A stretch of DNA of 64,000 bases from contig JTDE01000746.1 of the NCBI GenBank assembly GCA_014338405.1, forward strand, positions 51,081-115,080, written 5' to 3'. The notes beneath the pieces were generated by a model. That model made no database searches and was not told the origin of the DNA. It saw only the letters and a program-made list of their open reading frames with translations. Of this stretch, positions 1 to 10,814 are shown piece after piece (position 1 is the stretch's first letter; each line of letters begins with the position of its first letter). Position numbers and translations under genes: made by a program. This stretch comes from Paragonimus skrjabini miyazakii. Its lineage: Eukaryota; Platyhelminthes; Trematoda; Plagiorchiida; Troglotrematidae.

Positions 1-560
1 GCAGGATCAGTCTCCACTGCCCCGATCGTTCTTTCTCGGAAAACTCTGCCTCTCATCTTATCTACTAGTTCACTTGCAGTTGCGGTGACTCATACATTGG
101 CAGAACGGACCGAAATTTACGACAAAGGAAGGCGGAGCACATCCCCAAGTGGCTAGTGCGAACAATGAGTCGCGTGTGTCTGTATGCCAAAACAAGAACA
201 GAAACCCGGCGTCCTCTATCGCGAAACACTTAATCGCAACAGGTCATGTGGTTGACCCAGTCACTTCGTTCATTGTCCTATTGCGCAATCGCAATCCTAG
301 GTTGTTGGCGTTCTCGGGGCATCGTTGATCAAACGTCACGCACCGGTCCCTTGTTGGCAAAAGGTGCTGACGCAATCAATTTCGTTGCCGTGGCAGTGAA
401 CCCTGATTACTCCCATGTGGATGTTCGTTCATTTCACTGTTTTGTCGCCATGCGCTTAACCTATATAACTGAATGTTTTATGTATTCGACTGATGAGAAT
501 AAGCGAAATGCTTGCATCTCACAATGTATGTCCTCTTGCCGTCTTAAAGGGAACTCAATC
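1..560 (+). mobile_element. Penelope-like element (lineage B), decayed 3' end: GIY-YIG endonuclease, C-terminus and tail
   Basis: From base 54 the plus strand reads HLIY*FTCSCGDSYIGRTD followed by RNLRQRKAEHIPKWL, the zinc-ligand and GIY-YIG nuclease region of Penelope-like retroelements (CxC, then YIGRT). After a frame change near 190-210 it continues as NPASSIAKHLIATGHVVDP and TSFIVLLRNRNPRLLAFS, then, after further frame changes, ends near 390 with a QSISLPW-type C-terminus. In intact elements the nuclease nicks target DNA for reverse transcription. This copy has a TAG inside YxF and at least two frameshifts, so it is dead. The 5' part lies outside the window. The 3' tail (about 400-555) is shared with the minus-strand copy at 45590-45750 and includes a hammerhead core. 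The lineage call is based on motif similarity only. Confidence 0.85.
481..528 (+). ncRNA. Hammerhead ribozyme core, type I, in PLE-B tail
   Basis: The conserved core CTGATGA is at 490-496, a short stem II (GAATAAGC, one G-C pair plus a mismatch) at 497-504, and GAAA at 505-508. Stem III is ATG/CAT closed by CTTG (508-517), and C518 would be the cleavage nucleotide. Stem I pairs only partly: 488-489 with 519-520, then mismatches. Short stems II and III are typical of hammerheads known in Penelope-like elements. The catalytic core is intact but stem I is eroded, so activity is doubtful. Confidence 0.6.
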
Positions 561-3500
561 TTTCAACTTTGCTTTAACACATAAATAAACCGTTCACAAC
601 GACTTTCATATAACTGTGGGCAAAAATATCAACATAAGGTTAACAGCTTTCCTGAACCACGCACGCCTGATTTCCATTGGTCATTTTCTCATTATAATAT
701 TTGTTGAATCCAACGTTAGTTTATTCCACCTGAACATGACTTGTATTAGCATGCATGACGTCGGGTTATTCGCCGTGTTATCCGCGGTTAAACGCTCAGG
801 CCTAATTGCTGAGTATAGTTGTTTTGTTCTTTTTGGTTAGAGAACAATCCAATACGTTGTTCACTGACAACCGTGGACACCGTTAACGAGTTCTACTTTT
901 AAGCACTCTGAGTAAGTTTTTGCCTGGCGAGTTACGAAGGTACATTCCTTAATGCAAGTTTACCATTACATCAACAATCTTCAACAAATTAGCATCAAGC
1001 ATACTTCATTTGCTTCTTATGGATCGCGCGAACTGGTGTCTAGATGTATTGACATTAGTTTATAAATCACAGCCTATCGGAATCTCGAGTCTCAGACTGT
1101 GCATGTCAAAGGTTATGAGCATCACCGAACTTGATTCAGTACTTCATTTATCTCATTGCTCATGTATATAATTGGCCTCACCCATATCAATCAGACCCAT
1201 ATCCGGAACCTATTGGTAATTATATCCATGGATAAGTAACACCGTTACCAAACAAGAATTCAACTAATCTAGATGGCTAACGACGGAAGTTCTTTGTTGT
1301 AAAGATATTTCGCTACACGGGGAGCTCAAGTAACTGCTGGTTATTCCATTTTTGGTTGGGACGGTTTTCTGCCTTCCCCCTTCTCCTTACAGTTGTCTCC
1401 AACTCGCTCAGCGTGAGTTATTTCACTTTGTATCATGGTTCTTTTGATCCCATATTGACAGATTGTTTCTCTAGTATAATCGTAGACGCCTTTGACATTA
1501 CTACGTTACGTGCGACTTGTGGCAACTTGGCGACATCGGCGCAGTTGAGTGCTCGTACCAAGCCAACCAGAGCTCTAGTTGACGCTAGTATGCCGTCGAC
1601 AGGTCAAACCATGGCACTGATGAGAATTCAGGGAGTACTCACTCCCGCATGCTTCCAAAAATGACAGTGGACGCAACTTGACCGTTTCTGTTCCAGACCC
1701 ACTTCAGCTTCATGGGGCTCCTTCGTGCCGAATTCAACAACGTCTTGCTCATTGCTCCTCTCAAACTTCTACAGGTTTGTTCTCCAACTACTTGGATGAT
1801 GTGTCCAATCTCATCTAGTCATTCTCATTTTCAACGGTTGTGGTTACAACACTTTTATCAATGAACTGGTTGCGACAACACTGGTTGTTCCCAGAAACTT
1901 GATATCACCAAGAATCCGTTTGGTAAAGTAGTTTTAAACTGCATACGGATAGACCGTCAAGCATAATAGCACCTAATCAAATGAGCGCATTATCCTGGAC
2001 CTTAATCTACCGGTTAATACTTGACCTACACCGAAATGATTATATTTTGGTTGAATCTCATCAGTACTAACGAGGGATGCGTCGTCGTAGGTAAAGAAGA
2101 AGTTAGAAGCAATCCCGCTGTATAATAAGCTTGAGCTAACTCCTTCGAAGATCCCGTTTTAGTAAACTACTTTATGAGAAAAGCACTGTCGACTGAACGA
2201 AATAAGAACACATTCAACATAATCATCATCGGTAGGTGATTGTGGACGAACGTTCTCTGCAGAGGTTGTTGAAAGTACTGTTTCAACGCAAGAGAAACCA
2301 AAGCCTTTACCGCCAAGTGGGAGAAAAGTTAAGTACAAAAGCTTGACCTAGAAATGGTCACTTGCGGAACAATTTTTTAAAAATAACAGAGCAACTGACT
2401 GGACTTTTGAAATCTGTCTACTCAGTACTACCAAATTTCTGGTTCACCTCCTACGATCAATCATTCCAACACGAACAAGATACTAGTTAAGTAGTGATCT
2501 CTTAAAACAATAACAGCTTTCTGATAAACCTTGTCTGGATTTTTACATGAGTCCATATAAAAGTGCGCTTAGGCGTGGTTTAAAATTTTTGCACGAAATT
2601 GACGAAAATGTGAAGTAAAATATTTCTTCCGATTATATAACAGCGCGTTAATGATAAACAACCATTTGAGAAAAATTGATTCAACTAGGCACTGCGCTTA
2701 CTCTGAATCCAAGTCGACTATATTGATGACCGATTCAAGCTGGTCACCAAACAAATGACCCTAACCGAACAACCCTGGTATTACCAGTCCATATATACTC
2801 CAAGGAAAATGTGAATATAGCTATATCGTTCAGCATAAAACCACTGTCAAAATGAAGGCAGTTTATCGATGAAGTAGGCTCTCACTACAAGGTTTTCACA
2901 AAACGATAATGGACAATAATGAACCAGTAAAGTGTTAATTCTTTTTACAGAAAGCAAATAAGTATCTCCAGTTTTACGAAAAGGTCGATTATATTTATTC
3001 AGCTCAACTAGTAAAACCTGTTGCTGTCAAAGTGTTTAACATGTACAAAAGATTAAAAAAATGTTCGCAGCAAAAGTTTTGGATAGAATATTAGCTGCAA
3101 ACTATTAGGAAAATAGAAGCAATTTGGTATCCAGGATCCCAAGAATGCATATTATTGACGACCTCTATTATAAGCTACAGTACAGCCTTGTGTTTCTCAT
3201 TGAGAAGGGCTAAGTGAAATTTCTATTCGAATGCTACTCACTTTATAATGTATACCGAGACCATCAACCTGCTTTTCCGTCTAAATATATGGTTTACTTA
3301 AGCACATTATACCGATTTGTTAGTGTTAGCGTTTATCTGTTTTAGTAATAAGAGAAATTTCTGTTGTCATTTTTACTAAACTGTGAGCAAGAAAAACTAA
3401 TGACCTTGATCTAGAGCTCAAAACAATTAAGAAAGTGGTAGAATAGCATAGTTGCGATGGCATTTTGTATAAACCGGGAGGGTTTGCTATGCCCGGTGAA

Positions 3501-4477
3501 CAGTGAAGGCTAAACCCTGGTTTACTTATGTATTCTGCCTATTGTTTTCCTCATCACCTTCGTGAAATTATCTGCCAGTTATTACTTTTCGCCTCCACTG
3601 TTTCACTAACTCTTTTTTTGATGCTGTCACATGACACATTATGCAGTAAGGCACATGTTAAGTGGACTTTCTAATAATGGTAGTGAGCAGAACGTTGTAC
3701 AAAAACAAATTATTTGAGCCGAATGGCGCCGTAATGGTTGGTCATTCACTCGTATGGACATAGAAAATCCTTGCGACATCAATTTCACCTACGCATGACA
3801 GAAACCACAACGTCAGCCGCCGCACGTTTCGGCTGTATACGGTAACATAAACTCACTGCCGTCAGAGGAACGGTAAGCTAACTTCCTCCATCGGACTCAA
3901 CTGATAAAATACCCCACAGGTGATCACTTAGTCATGTACCAATGCACCTGGGTGCAACGGATGAACGGAAATGATATTTTCTGGTAAAGTGACATTTTCA
4001 AAAGAGATAGAGAGGAGCATGAGAGAGTGAACCAGCAACAGTGCTGAGACAGGTATAGTGTGAGCAGAAAACAGACTAAAATTTTTATTCGCATCATTTA
4101 AAACATCCTCCACAGTAAAAAGGAGATTGATAACGCTCTTTGCCACTGGATCATACGTGCTGGAATTGCAAGTTTCCTTATATCTGATCCGATTGTGAAC
4201 AACATCGTTGTGAACAAAAAGATACTAGTGTGGAAAAATTTTGCTGTAGTTTTGAGATGGACCTAAAAGTTGTGCCCAAACAACGTTATCAGTAATAGAA
4301 TTGGTTGTGTGTATGTTTGCGTTTAGGAATGACTGCAATCATAGTGGAACCATGATTATTAAGAAACTCTTCGGTTAAGCTCTGAAGCGTTAAAACTGAA
4401 AGAGTTACAGGTTTGTAGAAAACGACGATCATTCACAAGTGATCGGAATGTTCTTACTTTAGATAATTTCATCTATC
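561..4477. other. Non-coding stretch without a recognised gene
   Basis: AT-rich sequence with frequent stops in all frames. Open stretches such as 1356-1664 (plus) and 3928-4146 (minus) show no recognisable domain. The adapter-like string around 1727 is addressed under rejected items. No transposon motif or splice-supported exon was found. Confidence 0.5.
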
Positions 4478-4790
4478 TCCCTTTGAAAAGAAGTACCGTA
4501 TCCACGTTTTTCTCTTGTTTGGGCTCGTCAGTAGTGCGTGTCCTTGCCACGGTTGTGATTCAAACTTCAGCCATTCCTTCGTGAGGCAACCGTGTTGACC
4601 ACGAGGTCATTGTTCTTACATTAGACGAAACTGTATGATCGTACGAAAATCATCAGCCATATTCGCTGGTGAGTAATGATCAGATTACCTGATCACCACG
4701 AGAGAATGTGGAGTAGCTGCTAAGTTGACTCCAGTCGATTTACGTCTTGCATCATTGTGACCGTCCTAAAGATAGCTTATCTGGGCTTTT
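4478..4790 (-). repeat. tRNA-derived SINE-like repeat, copy 1
   Basis: Shares its sequence with 8915-9130, 39283-39560 and 53993-54190. Shared blocks are GAAAAGAAG, GCTCGTCAGTAGTGC, CTTGCCA and GAGGCAACCGTG, then a block containing GTGAGTAATGATCAG. Read on the minus strand, the tRNA-like head is followed by a B-box-like GTTTGAATCACAACC near 4545-4560. The A box is worn in this copy but clear at 39283-39560. This is the longest left-hand copy, and its right end grades into unique sequence near 4790. Confidence 0.6.
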
Positions 4791-5240
4791 CTGGCGAAAC
4801 TAAAGCAATCACTAGGTAGGGTTTTAAGAGTGTGAAATCTGGCAAATGGCAATTGTTAGTAACCAGGCTTTGAAATAATGCAGTAAAGTCCCAGACATTC
4901 CTCTTTATCATTGACGTAAGGCTTTTCCCAAAATGTAGCTGCGTTTCTGTGATATAGCTTTGGAAGAGGAATTTTTAGATTAATTTGAGAGTGACCAGTA
5001 CTCGTTGAACATCGCATCATGCCGGTAACATAACGGCCACAGATCTTGATTATGCCGCTAACAGTTCAGTTGTATTTTTGTGGCAATTGATAAAAACAAA
5101 ATAAACGACTTTTAGGCTAACTCTATAAACGGTTATCAGAGACTATGAGCGCAATCAATTATTACACATTCTACAAAGCTTCCAGTGGTGTGGAGTTTCT
5201 GCTGATGTCTGAATAAGTGATATGGGTGACAAGGGTATGA
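4791..5240. other. Spacer between SINE copy and PLE-A
   Basis: No ORF, repeat or RNA motif recognised. Confidence 0.5.
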
Positions 5241-5529
5241 CATTGATAAATGGATTAAGAATAACACAACGTTACGAGTAAGTTGTAATACTCTACGTTT
5301 CAACCATCTCGGGTGGCCTTCCTCAGGAGTGTTGTGATCGAAATCACATTAACAATGGAACAAAGGTCACGTGGGGTTCGCCTTGGTTAGGTCATTCTGC
5401 GCTGCCTCTGAACTGATTGGCCTAATTCTTTGCCTGTTAAGTGGGTGTGAGACTGATGTAGATAAGACGCGTCTGTGTCTGGTGTTGTTTATCCATCCAC
5501 ACCACACTGCAGACAGGGGTTCGCTATCA
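5241..5529 (-). repeat. Left inverted terminal repeat of PLE-A copy 1
   Basis: Reverse complement of 5979-6267 with only scattered substitutions. The junction into unique coding sequence falls right after TTCGCTATCA on both sides. The outer end is ATTGATAAATGGATT. This matches the inverted pseudo-LTR arrangement known for Penelope-like elements. Confidence 0.9.
5258..5343 (-). ncRNA. Hammerhead-like core in left repeat of PLE-A copy 1
   Basis: On the minus strand CTGAGGA (5326-5320) is followed by an irregular stem II (GGCCACC ... GATGGTT), then GAAA (5301-5298) and CGT. Stem I would pair AACAC with GTGTT (5256-5265 region), which is not flush with the core. This is the CUGANGA...GAAA pattern of PLE hammerheads. 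The irregular stem means catalytic ability is uncertain. Confidence 0.45.
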
Positions 5530-5978
5530 ACTTCAACTCGTCACATTCAATCGGTATGAACAGAACAGTCATCAAATCCCTCGTTAATATAGCTAATAAG
5601 ATCTGCACCACTGAACTTTACAGAACAACAGAAATTACTCACATCAAAGAAATGCTTGCTGCTAATCAACATCCAAATACATTTATTGAGAAGACAATCA
5701 AGCGCATGTCAACTAAAGAGGGGACCAAAAACGAACAGAACTTTCAAATCTACTGTGCAAATACCGTATCGTGATCAAACATCTGAAAAAATTTGCTCCA
5801 TCCGTTCTGAGTACGCTATCGGGACCGTATTCTGGTTAGATAATACCTTAGAACGACTGGTCATGTATCCGAAAGATCCAGTTTGTATAAGTGATCCGAC
5901 AGACTGTGTTTACGAAATCAAATGCCTTCCCATGCGGAGCGATGCTGTGCTGAAGCCCTCACGATTAATTAATTGCAG

Positions 5979-6267
5979 TGATAGCGAACCCCTGTCTGCA
6001 GTATGGTGTGGATGGATAAACAACACCAGACACAGACGCGTCTTATCTACATCAGTCTCACACCCACTTAACAGGCAAAGGATTAGACCAATCAGTTCAG
6101 ATGCAGCGCAGAATGACCTAACCACGGCAAATCCCATGTGACCTCTGTTCCTTTGTTAATGTGATTTCGATCACAACATTCCTGAGGAAGGCCACCCGAG
6201 ATGGTTGAAATGTAGAGTATTACGACTTACTCGTAACGTTGTGTTATTCTCAATCCATTTATCAATA
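5979..6267 (+). repeat. Right inverted terminal repeat of PLE-A copy 1
   Basis: Mirror image of 5241-5529. Includes the 3' untranslated part of the element and the hammerhead-like core at 6182-6210. The ORF-like stretch at 5910-6137 on the minus strand is only a by-product of the repeat. Confidence 0.9.
6165..6250 (+). ncRNA. Hammerhead-like core in right repeat of PLE-A copy 1
   Basis: CTGAGGA at 6182-6188, stem II region GGCCACCCGAGATGGTT, GAAA at 6207-6210, stem III loop about 6211-6239, then GTGTT (6241-6245), which can pair with AACA upstream. Same core as the copy at 58096-58124, where stem II is a perfect ACCACC/GGTGGT. Position at the 3' end of the element fits a PLE self-cleaving motif. 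Confidence 0.5.
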
Positions 6268-6309
6268 ACATGTTAAGTACGACGCCCAAACTGTTTGGCT
6301 TCATTCGTA

Positions 6310-6570
6310 CTAAACACAGATATGGCTGACTGACCCATTCAAGGATTTGTTATTCGTGGTTGACAAAGTCGTCTCGTCAGAAATGTTTATGAACACCGAT
6401 GCAAATGGGTCTAACAATGTGTAGTTGACAGTTGGATAGAAGGCTGCTGTCATTCGTAAACTATCAAGTGTAACTTGGCAGGAAATACAAGAACAGTATT
6501 TATTTGGCATCAAACCAACAAGGAAAATCAGCTGGATTCCTGAGGTGATCGCGTGGACGCGGTCGTACAT
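6310..6570 (-). CDS. Unrecognised ATG-started ORF, 86 aa, possible small gene or exon
   Basis: The ORF opens with ATG at 6570 (MYDRVHAITSGIQ) and ends at TAG. It has one hydrophobic stretch, IQLIFLVGLM (residues 13-22), a CSCISC cysteine cluster, and three N-glycosylation sequons (NYT, NIS, NGS) in the C-terminal half, which would suit a secreted or membrane protein. A possible acceptor (TTTCCTGCCAAG) lies inside it, so only the second half might be an exon. It sits between PLE-A copy 1 and gene A. No family is recognised, and an 86-codon ORF can occur by chance here. Confidence 0.2.
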   Translation of the reverse strand: MYDRVHAITSGIQLIFLVGLMPNKYCSCISCQVTLDSLRMTAAFYPTVNYTLLDPFASVFINISDETTLSTTNNKSLNGSVSHICV

Positions 6571-7373
6571 ACGTTATTCAGATTATGCAGACACTGTTAA
6601 TCGAAATGAATAAACATACCCCCATTGATATTGTTGACGGTTGTACACAGTTTTTTTCAACTTGTAAGTAGTAAACTATAGTATATATATTTGGTGCAAC
6701 CTTGTATACTGCGGTTTACAATCTAGCGTACATTTTGTACGGTTTAGTAAAGTGGGGCTATAACTTGATAAAATTAGATGAGTTACATTTTACTCAACTC
6801 GATTATCTCACCTGTGTAACAGCCTCATAAAACCAGAGCAATTAACCATCCCTATTATCGTAATTTGATTGTATTTACCTCCCAAACATTTGAGTAAGTG
6901 AATGTCATTTTTTGGTAGCCCTGTTCATTCTTAAATGTCTGAAATACTAAGTCCCAATGTGTTCGGCTATCCCGATTACAGATTATAAACCGAAATTTTA
7001 CGGAAAACATGATAAGTAGGTTATTCTTGTTCATTATCACTGCACAATATCAATGTCCTTCTCAGCTACGTAAGATATCTGCCGTAAACATACTTTAGCT
7101 TAGCTGTTGTGTCCTATTTTGTTTTAGTGGAATATTTGGTCAGACAAGTCTGAAATTCTGCTCTACATTCTAGCAAAAACCCAAATAATATTTTCAGATG
7201 TTTTATTAGATCATTTGTTTTGAAAACAATGTTCACATTTCTAGTTTCACACGAATATAAAACACCATAAGCTGTAAGGATATATTCAGGACGTTACGGA
7301 AACAGAATATCCAGATAAAAATGATGTACAAATCATGAATAATAATAATAATAACCCCGTTTAAAACACGTAT
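6571..7373. other. Intergenic, 3' side of gene A; short AAT microsatellite at 7339-7354
   Basis: AT-rich, no domain-bearing ORF. An (AAT)n run of about five units lies just beyond the gene A stop codon. No clear AATAAA for gene A was found close to its stop. Confidence 0.5.
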
Positions 7374-8248
7374 TTATGAGACGGCCAGAGTTAGTGCAAC
7401 CAACAGAAGTCCTGCTCCACTCACAATTCCTCCAAATAGCCATTCACTTACAAGCGGAAGTCTTGTACCAATGTCAATCAAAGGTTTGTGGTAGGCTCCA
7501 TAGGACCCGATGGCAAAAACAACTAGTCAGGTTGAAAAGAAAAAAAGTATTTTGTGAGAAACAACTCAAACGTTAGTGTTCAGATATATATCTTTCATTA
7601 AACAGTGATTGAATAGCTTACAATTGATGACACAGCTAAACAGGTTAACAAGAAATAAGTATGATGGGCAACCGCATTTAAAAGGATTATTTTGTTAAGC
7701 AAACGCTTAGACATTTCAGACTAATTCTGTGTTGTACACTCTCAGTTATACTTCTAATCAAATAACACTCGTAAATGATTCACTGAGACGAGCTGAAAAT
7801 TTTGTAATTTTTTGTTTAGTGTAGGCCTTTGCATAAAAAATTTCAGATGAAACCGGCTTACACATAACATAGTGGACATTAAATATAGTCAGCTGAAACT
7901 CACGAGCAGCCGCACCAGCCACAGCAGCGACAATACCAACAATTACGTCACTACATGAACAGCACAATGTAATGAATATCAGAATCGCAATTCCGGCAAA
8001 TATGAAGAACGCAATGAACATGCATGAGGCTGCTGCTTTTTCACTTCCAGTTTGATTATTACCTGCAGTACAAGATAGCGTCAAAGCAATTATCACAAAC
8101 ATAGTCAGCATTTTTCAACCTTGGAATAGCACAAATTGCAGAAACGCTTACTTGTGAGCCTATCCCTATTGGTTATAATTGCCCCCAAGGTACACACGAT
8201 ACCAACTGCACAAGCAACGATGACCAAAATTTTTCCGAGTAAGCCCAT
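7374..8248 (-). CDS. Gene A: small four-helix membrane protein, 134 aa, three exons
   Basis: Exon 1 is 8248-8152 (97 nt), exon 2 is 8062-7904 (159 nt) and exon 3 is 7522-7374 (149 nt, TAA). The introns (89 and 381 nt) are GT-AG and both phase 1. The protein starts MGLLGKILVIVACAVG. Helices are at about 6-26, 45-66, 72-96 and 113-133. The loop after helix 1 has an N35-Q-T sequon, and a CCSCSD cluster (66-71) follows helix 2. The motif SEWLFGGI opens helix 4. Both ends are predicted cytosolic if the sequon loop is outside. The exon sizes, phases and sequon are repeated exactly in gene B, which is the main evidence that it is real. No known family is recognised. It is loosely like claudin/PMP22 four-helix proteins but lacks their W-GLW-C-C loop. 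Function unknown. Confidence 0.8.
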
Positions 8249-8914
8249 AATTTCGCGGATAAGAAACCTAACGATGTGCTTGTGCTCAAAATGGTTCCCA
8301 TTTCAGTAGATTGTGTTATTTATTTGGTTATGGTGAACACGTGACAGCACAACGGAACGAATCAGATTGTGTGTCAGCGTGTCTAAGCCTGACTCCAGAG
8401 TATCTGCCACATGTGTGTTGTCATGACAATGCACGCACTTCAAAACCATACCTTTGCACGGACACATTACGGATCTTTTTGTGCCAGTCTGTGACCAATT
8501 AAATGTTCTCAACTAACTAACCGGTCAACCGAAAAAACATTTCAGTGCGATTGCAATACTTCACATGAATTTTCCTTTCGTTTTTTCAATATAAACTTGC
8601 AAAGGGGTTCACTGAGACAATTTTAGTCGATAACTAGTTAGTCCGGTCGACATATCAATCAAATTGCAGTTTGTTTACTACATCAGTATATCTATTACCT
8701 TGTCCACATCAGCATAGTTAAGAAGATTTTCTAGAAAATATTTGCTCCTCTACGATTTCCGTCTCAAAAAGTATTTTATTTGCCTTTTGATGTCAGTAAA
8801 TAGATTTTTTAGCTACAAAATATAACTGACAAGTAGTCGTGGACTTGGTCAATTTCAAGTTGAAAATCATCCATAAAGGATCGCAGCCGTCGCATTCCCA
8901 TAAATTTTCCAATC
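8249..8914. other. Upstream region of gene A
   Basis: Would hold the gene A promoter and 5' UTR. No TATA-like element can be assigned with confidence. The overlapping ORFs at 8303-8512 have no domain. Confidence 0.4.
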
Positions 8915-9130
8915 GGTCCCTTTCGAAAAGAAGCACTAAACTCGAGTTTCGCTCTTATTAGAGCTCGTCAGTAGTGCACGTTCTTGCCATGACTGGCAAT
9001 AGTACTCCGGTCACGCCACCATGAGGCAACCGTGTCTTACCACTGCGACAGTGGCCTCAAACTAGGCACCACCGAATTACGATATCTGAACGCCCAACCA
9101 ATTTCGCTTGTGAGTAATGATAAAAAATAA
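8915..9130 (-). repeat. tRNA-derived SINE-like repeat, copy 2
   Basis: Begins CCCTTTCGAAAAGAAGCACTA and contains AGAGCTCGTCAGTAGTGCACG, GAGGCAACCGTG and GTGAGTAATGAT. On the minus strand the tRNA-like block GGCCACTGTCGCAGTGGTAAG corresponds to the A box seen in copy 3. The B box region reads GAGTACTATTGCC and is eroded. It lies about 670 bp upstream of the gene A start codon. Confidence 0.65.
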
Positions 9131-10814
9131 CAATGGCCCTCAACGTAACAAGAGCTTCTCGGTTTGATCGGTTTCACTGATTTTTATCCGTTGCCAAAGC
9201 ATTTAACCTCTAATACACTATCGTCTTGAAGTTGACCCCTAAAAACTCGTTTGCCGAGTCACACATATAGCCAAGTCGAATCGATCAAAATGTCATAGGT
9301 GTTTTAAACGTCTTAAAAATAGCCTATTTTGTTTTGATAGTGGAAATAAATTCAGCTCCTGCTAACTCACTCCCTATGGTCTGAGAAATGACTGGCTTTT
9401 GTGTACAGGAGTAATTTTAAGACATATATGGACACTTCGGAACTCAGAAACGTTTGCAAAAATTGTAAGTACATGTATAACAAATCTGTGCATCACAACA
9501 CTCGTATTTTGGCCTGGTTGTGAGTTGTACCAAAAACACAGTTTTCATTAACTGATTGGATGCACAGTACTGTTAAGTGCTTATGTTGAACTGATGTCAA
9601 AATTGAATAATTCTCCTGTCGATTATTCAGATTAAGCAGTTTCTCATGACCTTTACATATCCGTGGTGATGAAATCAACCTGTTAAACTTGCGTACTATC
9701 TAAGATTTTTCTAAAATTTCAACATAATTTTTTAATATTTTGTTCCTTGTCGTTAATTTTCATGAATTGTTGGTGGAAATCTTTCCCAAGAATATATTAA
9801 CATTTCAGTTTCTTATTTTGAAAAACGCCATCATCATTTTTTAAACAATGGCCGTTTCTAACCTCGCTATAGTGGACTGTTCCAAAGATACCCTTTGTTG
9901 ATTTCATTTCAATTATATGTACTAATATCTTGGTTCGTTTGCTCTTACTGACCTACAACTGTTGGTTTGTGGCTTATTCACTTATCTATATATTGTCCCT
10001 TAAGAGATCTGCTGAAGGGTTAGTAACTACAGATTACCTTTCTCAAAAAAATTTCGGTGGAATAATTTTACTGTTTAATCCTACTATTAGGAGGGCAATG
10101 CAAGTGCGTCAGTGGTTATGTTTTGTGTCAGATGATTTGCTGTCAACTCTGTTGAAGCAAGCATTTATTCGTTAGGCCCCTCACGCGATTGTCTGTCCCC
10201 TAAAAGTCTGGTGCGGAATATGCCGTTCCTAATATGTAAGTCCAATCCTATACTGGTGTGGTTATTCGTATACATTATTAGGTCGGTCCAAGTTAACATG
10301 GGTGGATTACCAACGTTGCAGTTGGCGCAAACTAGGTGTGTTTTAACCACGAAGGATTCCACGCTTATCCATTTGTCAAATAACATTCGGCCGTGCACTG
10401 GGAATTGAGTACCATCGTAATCGGCATGATGAACATCAGCACACGTAGGTAACTCATACACCGAGTACAGTTCTAGTTTTTAACTGAGGTGTCTTTCTAA
10501 CTGGAAAGCTTGTGCTTTTTTCGCGTTCGGTAAGTCTCTCTTCTTGTACTCTGGATGACTGGCCAGTACTGTGAATATGCCCGGTTTAGTCATGAGAAGA
10601 AACACGTAGCAAACAAGCTCGTTTTTGGTGTTTCATCATCAGGCTAAATACAACACATTTACATGGGTTTGATAGGAGGGCGGTAGATAACATAATACTG
10701 AAGCGAGAGATTTCAGTCAACAGTTTCTGTCTGGTTGGAGTCATGAGACTTAGTTACATAACATTGACCACGTGAGTTGTACGAAATCTGCGGGAGATAC
10801 GTCACATCTATGCA
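9131..10814. other. Non-coding stretch; unassigned open frames only
   Basis: Open frames at 9930-10175 (plus) and 10461-10165 (minus) look moderately protein-like but have no recognised domain, no ATG that decides a start, and no clear splice frame. They could be relic coding DNA near the PLE at 10815. Confidence 0.4.

Larger units (their letters stand above)
5241..6267 (+). mobile_element. Penelope-like element (lineage A), internally deleted copy with inverted terminal repeats
   Basis: Two inverted repeats of about 289 bp (5241-5529 and 5979-6267) enclose about 450 bp of PLE coding sequence. The inside reads NFNSSHSIGMNRTVIKS, NKICTTELYRTTEITH and KEMLAANQHPN (about 5530-5680). After a frame change it reads TSEKICSIRSEYAIGTVFWL and YEIKC (about 5780-5925). 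The sequence then jumps to LPMRSD, which matches the LPSHAE end of the longer copy at 57385-57846. The roughly 180 bp between, holding the GIY-YIG core, is missing, and so is the whole RT. The copy is non-autonomous. Coding reads plus, towards the right-hand repeat. Confidence 0.85.

Noticed and set aside
7758..8111. 117-codon frame covering exon 2 of gene A as a single-exon gene
   Set aside because: It reads through both introns of a three-exon gene whose exon borders are matched exactly by gene B.
7374..8248. Assigning genes A and B to the claudin/PMP22 family
   Set aside because: Four helices fit, but the first loop is short and lacks the W-GLW-C-C signature.
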